From Apostichopus japonicus (lineage: Eukaryota > Echinodermata > Holothuroidea > Aspidochirotida > Stichopodidae): a stretch of DNA of 64,000 nt. The notes below the pieces were generated by a model, which had not been told where the DNA came from, did no database searches, and was given only the letters and a program-made list of their open reading frames with translations. Of this stretch, positions 1 through 9,477 are shown one piece after another. The DNA lies in assembly GCF_037975245.1 (NCBI RefSeq), contig NC_092572.1:1-64000 (forward strand). Direction: 5' to 3'. The translations under genes and the position numbers were made by a program. Positions within the stretch are counted from its first letter, which is position 1; each line of letters opens with the position of its first letter.

Positions 1-2092
1 AACCCTAACCCTAACCCTAACCCTAACCCTAACCCTAACCCTAACCCTAACCCTAACCCTAACCCTAACCCTAACCCTAACCCTAACCCTAACCCTAACC
101 CTAACCCTAACCCTAACCCTAACGCCTAACCCTAACCCTAACCCTAACCCTAACCCTAACCCTAACCCTAACCCTAACCCTAACCCTAACCCTAACCCTA
201 ACCCTAACCCTAACCCTAACCCTAACCCTAACCCTAACCCTAACCCTAACCCTAACCCTAACCCTAACCCTAACCCTAACCCTAACCCTAACCCTAACCT
301 CCTAACCCTAACCCTAACCCTAACCCTAACCCTAACCCTAACCCTAACCCTAACCCTAACCCTAACCCTAACCCTAACCCTAACCCTAACCCTAACCCTA
401 ACCCTAACCCTAACCCTAACCCTAACCCTAACCCTAACCCTAACCCTAACCCTAACCCTAACCCTAACCCTAACCCTAACCCTAACCCTAACCCTAACCC
501 TAACCCTAACCCTAACCCTAACCCTAACCCTAACCCTAACCCTAACCCTAACCCTAACCCTAACCCTAACCCTAACCCTAACCCTAACCCTAACCCTAAC
601 CCTAACCCTAACCCTAACCCTAACCCTAACCCTAACCCTAACCCTAACCCTAACCCTAACCCTAACCCTAACCCTAACCCTAACCCTAACCCTAACCCTA
701 ACCCTAACCCTAACCCTAACCCTAACCCTAACCCTAACCCTAACCCTAACCCTAACCCTAACCCTAACCCTAACCCTAACCCTAACCCTAACCCTAACCC
801 TAACCCTAACCCTAACCCTAACCCTAACCCTAACCCTAACCCTAACCCTAACCCTAACCCTAACCCTAACCCTAACCCTAACCCTAACCCTAACCCTAAC
901 CCTAACCCTAACCCTAACCCTAACCCTAACCCTAACCCTAACCCTAACCCTAACCCTAACCCTAACCCTAACCCTAACCCTAACCCTAACCCTAACCCTA
1001 ACCCTAACCCTAACCCTAACCCTAACCCTAACCCTAACCCTAACCCTAACCCTAACCCTAACCCTAACCCTAACCCTAACCCTAACCCTAACCCTAACCC
1101 TAACCCTAACCCTAACCCTAACCCTAACCCTAACCCTAACCCTAACCCTAACCCTAACCCTAACCCTAACCCTAACCCTAACCCTAACCCTAACCCTAAC
1201 CCTAACCCTAACCCTAACCCTAACCCTAACCCTAACCCTAACCCTAACCCTAACCCTAACCCTAACCCTAACCCTAACCCTAACCCTAACCCTAACCCTA
1301 ACCCTAACCCTAACCCTAACCCTAACCCTAACCCTAACCCTAACCCTAACCCTAACCCTAACCCTAACCCTAACCCTAACCCTAACCCTAACCCTAACCC
1401 TAACCCTAACCCTAACCCTAACCCTAACCCTAACCCTAACCCTAACCCTAACCCTAACCCTAACCCTAACCCTAACCCTAACCCTAACCCTAACCCTAAC
1501 CCTAACCCTAACCCTAACCCTAACCCTAACCCTAACCCTAACCCTAACCCTAACCCTAACCCTAACCCTAACCCTAACCCTAACCCTAACCCTAACCCTA
1601 ACCCTAACCCTAACCCTAACCCTAACCCTAACCCTAACCCTAACCCTAACCCTAACCCTAACCCTAACCCTAACCCTAACCCTAACCCTAACCCTAACCC
1701 TAACCCTAACCCTAACCCTAACCCTAACCCTAACCCTAACCCTAACCCTAACCCTAACCCTAACCCTAACCCTAACCCTAACCCTAACCCTAACCCTAAC
1801 CCTAACCCTAACCCTAACCCTAACCCTAACCCTAACCCTAACCCTAACCCTAACCCTAACCCTAACCCTAACCCTAACCCTAACCCTAACCCTAACCCTA
1901 ACCCTAACCCTAACCCTAACCCTAACCCTAACCCTAACCCTAACCCTAACCCTAACCCTAACCCTAACCCTAACCCTAACCCTAACCCTAACCCTAACCC
2001 TAACCCTAACCCTAACCCTAACCCCTAACCCTAACCCTAACCCTAACCCTAACCCTAACCCTAACCCTAACCCTAACCCTAACCCCTAACCC
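1..2092 (-). repeat. Telomere repeat array (CCCTAA/TTAGGG)n
   Basis: This is an almost uninterrupted six-base CCCTAA array that starts at base 1. The TTAGGG strand therefore points off the left end and the window begins at a chromosome terminus. Only a few non-canonical units are visible: GCCTAA near 123, a CCTCCTAA disturbance near 298-305, and single CCCCTAA units near 2020 and 2081. TTAGGG is the usual metazoan telomerase product. The long pure stretch followed by a degenerate inner zone is the expected layout of a natural end, not of an interstitial block. Confidence 0.98.
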
Positions 2093-2310
2093 TAACCCTA
2101 ACCCTAACCCCCTAACCCCCTAACCCCCTAACCCCCTAACCCCCTAACCCCCTAACCCCCTAACCCCCTAACCCCCTAACCCTAACCCCCTAACCCCCTA
2201 ACCCCAACCCCCTAACCCTAACCCCCTAACCCTAACCCCCTAACCCTAACCCCCTAACCCTAACCCCCTAACCCTAACCCCCTAACCCTAACCCTAACCC
2301 CCTAACCCTA
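2093..2310 (-). repeat. Variant telomere repeats (CCCCCTAA and mixed)
   Basis: At the inner edge the array changes to eight-base CCCCCTAA units (about 2107-2180). It then becomes a mixed pattern in which CCCCCTAA alternates with CCCTAA, giving a period of about 14 bases, up to 2310. Degenerate proximal repeats are common in telomeres. Here the variation is regular, which suggests amplification of variant units, not random decay. Confidence 0.9.
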
Positions 2311-2400
2311 ACGTGAATGTGCGGTATCGTTAAATCGAGTGTGCGGTCCCGATCAATCGAATGTGTGGTACCGATCAATCGAATGTGCGGTACCGTTCGT
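2311..2400 (+). repeat. 22-bp subtelomeric minisatellite, left block
   Basis: About four units of roughly 22 bases contain AATGTGCGGTACCGATCAAT-like sequence, each with a GGTACC palindrome. The block directly abuts the last telomere-like unit. The same unit recurs in the same orientation at 9267-9477. Confidence 0.8.
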
Positions 2401-2690
2401 GACCGGTCAAATAACCCACAGACAAATACCACCCGGACGATTACCCCACAGACAATAACCCCCCGGACGATTACCACCCGGACAGATACCCACCGGATAA
2501 ATACCATCCCGGACAACTACCCTCCAGGACAACTACCACCCGGACAGATACCCCCCGGACAATTACCCCCGAGGACAACCCCCCCCCCGGACAAGTACCC
2601 ACCCGGACAGCTACCCTCGAGGACGAATACCCCCTAGACAATTACCCCCGGATAAATACCCCCAGACGAATATACCCCTGGACATATGCC
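2401..2690 (+). repeat. 15-bp subtelomeric minisatellite, left block
   Basis: Tandem degenerate units of about 15 bases have the form CCCCCGGACAATTAC (variants CCGGACAGATACC, GAGGACAAC). Because 15 is divisible by 3, the plus strand reads as a Pro-Pro-Gly-Gln-like open frame, which is a by-product of the repeat and not a gene. The same family lies at 8875-9266 in the opposite orientation. Confidence 0.85.
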
Positions 2691-3108
2691 GTTAACTATA
2701 GGAGACGGATGCAGCGACGGATACGCCCGTCTTTTTCGAGTTTAGTTTCCCGCGGGCCTCAATATATACCCTGGTCCCTCGGGCAACTCCGAAAGCATAT
2801 TTACAATTGGGTCAGGGTGACGATTAAACTGGCGCCACTAGGGTCGTCGTGTGTCCTGGCCCTTATAACCTCCTCCCGACTTTTAAAAAGATTCGAGTTT
2901 TTCATATATAAGCCCCCAAAACTACTGGATAGGGTTTGACAATGGACCGAGGCCCGGGGGTTGGGTTGGGAATTGCTCACTGCTGGTAGTAACTATTAAT
3001 TTACTATTTGTTATAGTGACACTATTCTGTATTATTAATCTCCGAACAATTCCGGCTTATTGCGACTTACCATTTTCAAGTTTTCTTCTGAGTAATTCTA
3101 CTTGATGA
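2691..3108. other. Unassigned subtelomeric sequence
   Basis: No repeat, coding region or RNA gene could be recognised here. A 76-codon open frame lies inside but has no recognisable motif. Confidence 0.5.
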
Positions 3109-3352
3109 TTTGTTATGTTATGTTAGTTTTTGTATAGCGCTTTATATGGCACAGCCATCTCATAGCACTTTGAATCCCTGGTCATCAGGCTGGCTGCTGA
3201 GAATCCAGCGCACACACCTTACTTACCTCACAGGTACTCATTTATACACCTGAATGGAGAGGGGCAGTCGAGAAAAAATGCCTTGCCCAAGGACACAACA
3301 TAACAGGATTATATATAAAACAAAAGCATTAGCCACTCGGCCTCCACGCTAC
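3109..3352 (+). repeat. Dispersed repeat, LINE-tail/SINE-like
   Basis: The segment starts with GTTATGTTATGTTAG and contains a GCGCTTTATATGGCACAG block and a CCTTGCCCAAGGACACAACA block. That last motif type is common near the 3' part of dispersed repeats in aquatic animal genomes (from memory, not searched). No coding capacity, tRNA promoter box or clear target duplication was found, so the class is uncertain. Confidence 0.4.
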
Positions 3353-5320
3353 TCTTGTTTTGCTTATTCTAAGCTACTTTTTTTCCTGTGAGTGCACGCC
3401 ATTTTAGGATGGGAGGAGCAGAAGGGAGGGGTGGGGCAAGCACAACCACGGTCCATCTAGTTTGGTGTGCATGATCATCATCCATACCCCCCATGCATTG
3501 TTTCATGGACCGCTGGGCTATCATAGTCAAACCCGGTTACGGTGTAGCCCGTTACACCAGCAGAATTGCCTGTAAGGTTTCATCATAGTATGTACGATTG
3601 TATGAAACATAAGTAAAGAAAGAGGCTTGAGACCACGACGTCACTACCATTTGAAAAAACCTATTCTCTGGTCATTCTGTTTGCAAAAAGAATGATGATA
3701 ATCTAACAAATCAATTTAATTTTCCCTAGTTATAATAATTCTACATTCCAACTATAAACAGATTAGTGATTGCTACATTGCCCACAAATTGCCACCCATA
3801 AGCCAAAGAATAATAGGTTTTCCTTGTAATAATTTTTACAAACGCCGGTAGCGTCTGGCGCTTACCCGGGATTTTTCATGGGGTGTCCTATCACCTTTAA
3901 GAGATTTTCTACTGTACGAAAGTGTGCTTAGATGCCAAATGGTGTAATTTGTTGCCCTTCTAAGGCAAGACTATACTAACATCATTGGCGCCTTCAGGAG
4001 TTCAGGGTAAATTTGGGGGATTTGGGGCATCCAAATTCATGGTGATGTCACATATACACAATCAGCATTGAGCGTGTGTTTTTATTTTGAGGTATCAAAA
4101 AACTACACCGCAAGGTTCCCACCCCTACAAAAATGTCTCCTAAGATCTTCGCTTCTTCACGCCTCCATTTTGTGTGTTTGTGACGCTGGCCCCACAGGTT
4201 CAATTCCCATCTCGAGTATGGCTGTCAAAAGCTGTAATGTTAGGTTTTTTTTCAATTTCCGGTGCAGTCCAATAGCTGTACTGCAGTTGTTGTTGATTCC
4301 ATTGTAGTGGTAAGCAATTGATTCGGGTTAACTGTGTTCATTAGTTAGGTTCGACAAGGCTCTCCTGCAGTGGCGACGGACAGGTTGCTACCTACTCTCT
4401 CAGCATTCCGGAAAGTGGCTAAAGGCTGAGAATTGACTCACGTCTGTCGGATTGGGACATTAAATGACGACCCCGGGAACAGGATCAGATTGTAATAGTT
4501 ACAAACCTGCCTCTCTTGTACTCTGAGCACTGTGCGAAACTACAAGGAAGATTAAATCACACTCGAGACAAGTCGACAAGGGGCCCCGGTATATAAACAC
4601 AAAATTTGTATACACGCAAGTCTGGTATATATGCAAATTCGGTATACACACAAAATTACAGGCGCGACGACGCTCCGTGGAACTTCTACTCTGAGTAGCA
4701 GTTCTCTGGACGCACCAATAGAAAAAAAAGGAGGCATGTGCAATAAATCTTCCTAGGTAATATGTTATGTTATTAACAATGCTATATTTTTAATCTTAGT
4801 TGCTACAGAATACCGATACTGTATCAGCTTATAGGCAGGGACGTACCTAGGACTGGTAGGACTAGATTGGGGTTGTAGGGTAAAAATAAATCGATTAGGG
4901 TTAGTCTTTAAAGCCCAGAAATTACGACTGCGGCACAAACTCGATTGCGCACGAAACCCAAAGATTTTTTTCAGCCGTATTATCGTCTCCGATTTACGGT
5001 CATAATGTTAAAATACAAACAGAAGGTAGGCTAAACAAACAAAGTTAGAGACATCACTTGTCATAAATGAAAATAGTTGAAGTAAAAATGATTAAATCAG
5101 ACTTGCAACTTGTAATACATGCATGACATCATATACATTATTACTTTCTATTTCAATCTTTAACTCTCAATTAAACTAAATATTCACAGAAGCACGGAGT
5201 GCTGCACTGTTCGACAATTATTCACTGTTGTTGGACCGAAAGGAGACTGGGGATAGGAGAACTTTGTCATGTGTACTTGTTTTGATATCACTGGCATGTG
5301 ACGTGATTCTCAAATGAGAT
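3353..5320. other. Unassigned sequence with a possible old repeat at 4312-4545
   Basis: There is no convincing gene in this stretch. Segment 4312-4545 (from TTCGGGTTAACTGTG through GGGACATTAAATGACGACC to ACTCTGAGCACTGTGCG) resembles the 3' part of a dispersed non-LTR element or SINE, but no second copy is present to prove it. A lone TTAGGGTTAG occurs at 4895-4904. Confidence 0.35.
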
Positions 5321-5330
5321 CCAGGTCTAC

Positions 5331-6479
5331 GGGTGTGTCTAAAACGAAGACCTCTAAAACGAAGATCGAAGACAGAAGACTGGTGAAATCTCTAAAACAA
5401 AGACATCTAAAACGAAGATAGAAGACTGGAAAAATCGAAAACAAATAAAGAAGTCTTCGTTTTTCGCTCTTCGTTTTCGAGATTTGCGATATAGGCAAAT
5501 CTCGAAAAGGAAGACCGAATAACGAAGACCTGCAATAATAATCATTCAAAACAGATACAATGGTCATGAAACTCTCCGAGAAGATCATACAAAGTTTAAT
5601 GGCCGTGTCAGCCCTAGGGACGGGGAGTGGGGATTATGAAACTAGTAGTTCGTGGTAAGGAGCATTGCATTAAAGCTTATGGGCATCCGTATAACTGTGA
5701 TCTATTACGGCTTTTTTTCAAAATTAGGGCCACCATTGACTTTATTTGTCAGGTTTCCTGATCTCCTTTTCTTCATATTGTCTGTCTCATTTCTGTGGAA
5801 AATAAAGATCTAATAAGCATTTTACCAATAGGTTCAGATACAAAACGAAGTTAGCTTGAAATATCGAAGTCTTCGTTATTCGGTCTTCCTTTTCGAGATT
5901 TGCCTATATCGCAAATCTCGAAAACGAAGAGCGAAAAACGAAGACTTCTTTATTTCAAGCTGAATTCGTGTCGTATCTGCAACTATACTGGTGAAATGCT
6001 TCTTAAATGTGTATTTACCAAAGAATATTAGACAGAAAATTTGAAGAAAAAGAGATCAGGAAACCTGACAAATAAAGCCAATGGTAATTTTGAAAAAGCC
6101 GAAAGAGATCACAGTTGTACGGATGCTCATAAGCTTTAATGCAATGCTCCTGATGGTTTCATAATCCCCACTCCCCGTCCCTAGGGCTGACACGGCCATT
6201 AAACTTTGTATGATCTTCTCGGAGAGTTTCATGACCATTGTATCTGTTTTGAATGATTATTATTGCAGGTCTTCGTTATTCGGTCTTCCTATTCGAGATT
6301 TGCCTATACTGTACTGCAAATCTCGAAAACGAAGATCGAAAAACGAAGACTTCTTTACTTGTTTTCGATTTTTCCAAGCTTCTATCTTCGGTCTTCGTTT
6401 TAGATGTCTTTGATTTAGAGATTTCACCAGTCTTCTGTCTTCGATCTTCGTTTTAGAGGTCTTCGTTTTAGACACACCC
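5331..6479. mobile_element. Foldback / MULE-like element with long inverted arms
   Basis: The ends are perfect inverted repeats that begin GGGTGTGTCTAAAACGAAG and continue as arms of about 440-450 bases (5331 to about 5785, and about 6040 to 6479). They are bounded by an exact 10-base direct repeat CCAGGTCTAC at 5321-5330 and 6480-6489. The outer arm is built from many short GAAGAC- and AAAACGAAG-containing units in both orientations. No transposase frame was found, so it is non-autonomous. A 9-11 base target duplication with long arms is typical of MULE-type or foldback elements. The arms are clearly diverged by small indels. Confidence 0.85.
5835..5979. repeat. Palindrome nested between the foldback arms
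   Basis: This 145-base inverted repeat opens CAGATACAAAACGAAG and closes with its imperfect complement, ending TCGTATCTG. Its centre is GAGATTTGCCTATATCGCAAATCTC. It repeats the GAAGTCTTCGTTATTCGGTC motif of the outer arms, so the whole element contains three copies of the same small palindrome (near 5478-5507, 5895-5930 and 6293-6327). Confidence 0.8.
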
Positions 6480-6489
6480 CCAGGTCTAC

Positions 6490-7065
6490 ATACATTCTAC
6501 ATAAAATACGCGTTCTTCGCATTATGTGCAAAATGCGCTTTTCCCTTATACCCCTCCCCACGACCGTCACCATTTCCCCATTTCCACTCTGCTTTGTAAA
6601 TCAGACACGCACGCATGATTTCGCCATGGAGGTCGAATTCACGATACTGATCTGTATCCTGTGGGAGGAGTCTTAGGGGAGGGGTGGCCCCTTAATTTTC
6701 AATATTTATTTATATGATGGTCGTCCGAACCATTCGACCCCCACCCCTCCCCCAGCGTATGGGCTTGCATATATCTCATTTTTCGAAATGCCCTTGGATG
6801 CAAATCGGAGCAATCAGTTACACATCCATGTACTAAAATATTTTTTGATCGCTCGTTCTTTTCACAATCGCTTTTGCGATCCCAACATTTCTGATGGTAG
6901 TATTTCCTCTGTCCCCCGCTTGCTACGCCAGTGGTCCCTTTCGCAGTACCCTGATCGGTACAGAGAGAGAGAGTTTTTTGTTGATTTGTTAAGGCTTTAC
7001 GGCTCAGTTTCTAACCAATTGGTTTAAGTTGCGCCGACGACGGCCTTTTTTCAGTTGTGGCACAA
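6490..7065. other. Unassigned sequence
   Basis: I see no recognisable gene or repeat here. The 79-codon open frame at 6788-7027 has no motif. Confidence 0.4.
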
Positions 7066-7165
7066 TAGCAGTAGGTTCCAGTCTTCGGTATGACCCAGCC
7101 AGGAGTCGAACCCCTAACCTACCGGCTGCAAGTCGGATGCTCTAACCACGTGACCATGCAGTCGG
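7066..7165 (-). repeat. tRNA-derived SINE-like sequence
   Basis: On the minus strand there is an A-box-like TGGTCACGTGGTTAGAG (about 7140-7156) and a B-box GGTTCGACTCC (7103-7113) at tRNA spacing, with a TTGCAG stretch in the anticodon-loop position. The acceptor and anticodon stems do not pair well. I read it as a tRNA-derived repeat head and not a working tRNA gene. Confidence 0.6.
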
Positions 7166-7702
7166 TCTGAGAGAAAGAGAAAGGGGAAGGGGGAGTACAA
7201 CTAAATGACAAATGTAAAGAGGTTGTCGGAACTGTAGCGAAATTTTATCATCAATTCTAAAAACATTTGCACTTCATCACAGTTTGTTAACAATTGTCAG
7301 TTGATTTTACTACACAACCATCAATTGCCTTTCACCATCAACAGACCAGCAATTCCTTTTGTTCACTGCTAGTCAGCCTATTTAACATTGTGACTCAACA
7401 GAATAAATCAGGCAAGCTCACCTGTTGTTGAAATATCTTCACTACCGTACCCTAGTAGATGTTTTTGTATCATGGCAACAACTAGCCAATCAAGAGACAG
7501 TCTGGAAAAAAACACATGACTCAATTTTGTGGATACATACCATGTGCAGCCATTTTAGTAGAAGGACTTCACCCTGGAAGCAAGAATTTTCTGCTAGACA
7601 CATGCAACTGTATATTACAACTCATCTGCACTACGTAATGTTTTATCAGCTGCAATAACTACCAAGAGGAATTCTCATATAGATTTAATCCATTGGATAT
7701 AA
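7166..7702. other. Unassigned sequence
   Basis: This AT-rich interval holds one 77-codon plus-strand frame (7425-7658) without recognisable motifs. No other structure was seen. Confidence 0.35.
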
Positions 7703-7703
7703 T

Positions 7704-7980
<277 letters not shown>

Positions 7981-8044
7981 GCAGTGGCAGTAGCAGTAGT
8001 ATTATTGTTATTAACTATCATACTTTTAAATAAGGTGTAAGAAA

Positions 8045-8091
8045 TCGGCCTGACATTTCGACTGTAGAAAACAGTCGAAACGTCAGGCCGA
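8045..8091. repeat. Perfect-size hairpin, 21-bp arms
   Basis: Arms TCGGCCTGACATTTCGACTGT (8045-8065) and its complement with one mismatch (8071-8091) flank a five-base AGAAA loop. There is no U-run after it and no coding context. It could be the relic of a small inverted-repeat element or a transcribed hairpin. Confidence 0.75.
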
Positions 8092-8180
8092 CTTCATACA
8101 TCTTATTCTTCAACCTTGGTGATTTTGTGGATAAGCAGTTTTTATCAGCTACGTTATTTTACTTTTAAATTTGGTTATAT

Positions 8181-8597
8181 CAGGGTTGTCCAACCTTTTG
8201 ATGAGGAGGGCCACCTCGAATGATTATGATAAAGGAGGGGCCGCATGAGCCTACAAGCTCCTGTGGCATATCCAGGGTTTCGTGCCAGAGCGGCAAATTT
8301 CAGTGGCCCCGCTAGGGGTCTGTATGGGAAATGAAGTTTCCATACAAGTGGAGCGCCACCGTAGGTTGGCAAGAATAAAAATCGCCCAAAAGACCCCCAG
8401 ATTGCAGGAAATGACACTTCACAAGCCTTCTGATCTGTATCAAAACAATCTTCATATTGAGATATAATGATCTCTGAAATTTATCAAAAAAGAATTCCTG
8501 GGTAAAAGTACATTTGTAAATTAATGAGGTTGGCGGGCCGGACGGGACCTTGCGGCGGGCCGCACTGTGGCCCGCGGGCCGTAGTTGGACAACCCTG
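8181..8597. mobile_element. hAT-type MITE A (417 bp)
   Basis: Terminal inverted repeats CAGGGTTGTCCAAC / GTTGGACAACCCTG are flanked by an exact 8-base target duplication GGTTATAT (8173-8180 and 8598-8605). Eight-base duplications and CAGGG-type ends are characteristic of the hAT superfamily. There is no transposase frame. Subterminal GGCCACCTC and GGCCCGCGGGCCG stretches resemble those of other hAT MITEs. Inside, 8350-8417 carries a diverged copy of a core (GGAGCGCCACC ... GGAAATGACAC) that also occurs in elements with different ends elsewhere in this window. Confidence 0.9.
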
Positions 8598-8680
8598 GGT
8601 TATATAGAAGACGTGGAACATCCGGTCAATTTCTAATTACTACATGCATTTTTTGATTGTCATATGCTTTAACGTTTCAT

Positions 8681-8795
8681 ATCAGAATAATAATCTGATA
8701 TATCAGAATAATAATCTGATATATCAGAATAATAATCTGATATATCAGAATAATAATCTGATATATCAGAATAATAATCTGATATATCAGATTAA
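8681..8795. repeat. 21-bp palindromic tandem repeat
   Basis: Five units plus a partial sixth of ATCAGAATAATAATCTGATAT occur at 8681, 8702, 8723, 8744, 8765 and 8786. Each unit is itself an inverted repeat (ATATCAG ... CTGATAT), so the array could fold into serial hairpins. Confidence 0.9.
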
Positions 8796-8874
8796 GAAAA
8801 TTTTCTTTCATGGCCCTAATGGGCTTTCGTACTACGGAGTTCACCAGCTAAAGGTCCGCTTGGTGAACGGGCTC

Positions 8875-9266
8875 GTAGGGGGGGGGGGGGCTGGGGCGTA
8901 TTCTGGTTTAGTTCGGGTAGTAACCTGGGTGAGGTATCTGTGCCGGTGTAGTTGTGCGGGCAGAGTTTTCCCGGAGGTAATTGCTGGGGGGTGGGGTTAA
9001 TTGTCCTCGGGGGTATTTGTCCTCGTGGGTGTACGTCCGGGGGTAGTTGTCCCGGGCGTTGTCTGGGGGGTACTTATCCTCGGGGGTATTTGTCCTCGGT
9101 GGTGTATGTCCGGGGGGTATTTGTCCGGGGGGTAGTTGTCCTCGTAGGTATTCGTCCTCGGGGGTTTTTGTCCGGGGGGTGATTGTCCGGGGGGTACTTG
9201 TCCCGGGGGTATGAGTCCGGGAGGTATATGTCCGGCGGGTATTTGTCCGGGGGGTATTTGTCCGGC
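8875..9266 (-). repeat. 15-bp subtelomeric minisatellite, right block (inverted)
   Basis: Units such as GGGGGTATTTGTCCGG are the reverse complement of the 2401-2690 family. The period is about 15 with many single-base variants. Long open frames on both strands (Pro- and Gly-rich) follow from the period and are not genes. Confidence 0.85.
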
Positions 9267-9477
9267 AACCGGTACCGTTACATCAAATGTGTGGTACCGA
9301 TCAAACGAATGTGCGTTAACGATCAATCAAATGTGCGGTACCGTTAACTCGAACAAACGGTACCGTTAAATGGAATGTGCGGAACCGACGAATCGAATGT
9401 GCGGTACAGTTACATCCAATGTGCGTTACCAATCAATACAATGAGCGGTACCGATCAAACGAATGTGCGGTACACTC
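9267..9477 (+). repeat. 22-bp subtelomeric minisatellite, right block
   Basis: There are about nine or ten units of the AATGTGCGGTACCGATCAAT type, in the same orientation as at 2311-2400 and more degenerate. Confidence 0.85.

Noticed and set aside
2274-2637. Pro/Gly-rich and Val-rich open frames next to the telomere
   Set aside because: They are products of the 15-bp minisatellite and telomere-variant periods and have no non-repeat part.
4895-4904. Interstitial TTAGGGTTAG
   Set aside because: Less than two units, which is expected by chance and not an interstitial telomere.
7075-7160. Possible tRNA-Cys-like gene on the minus strand
   Set aside because: The promoter boxes fit, but the acceptor and anticodon stems do not pair. 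A tRNA-derived repeat is more likely.
8952-9326. Gly-rich and Pro-rich open frames on both strands
   Set aside because: They come from the inverted copy of the same 15-bp minisatellite.
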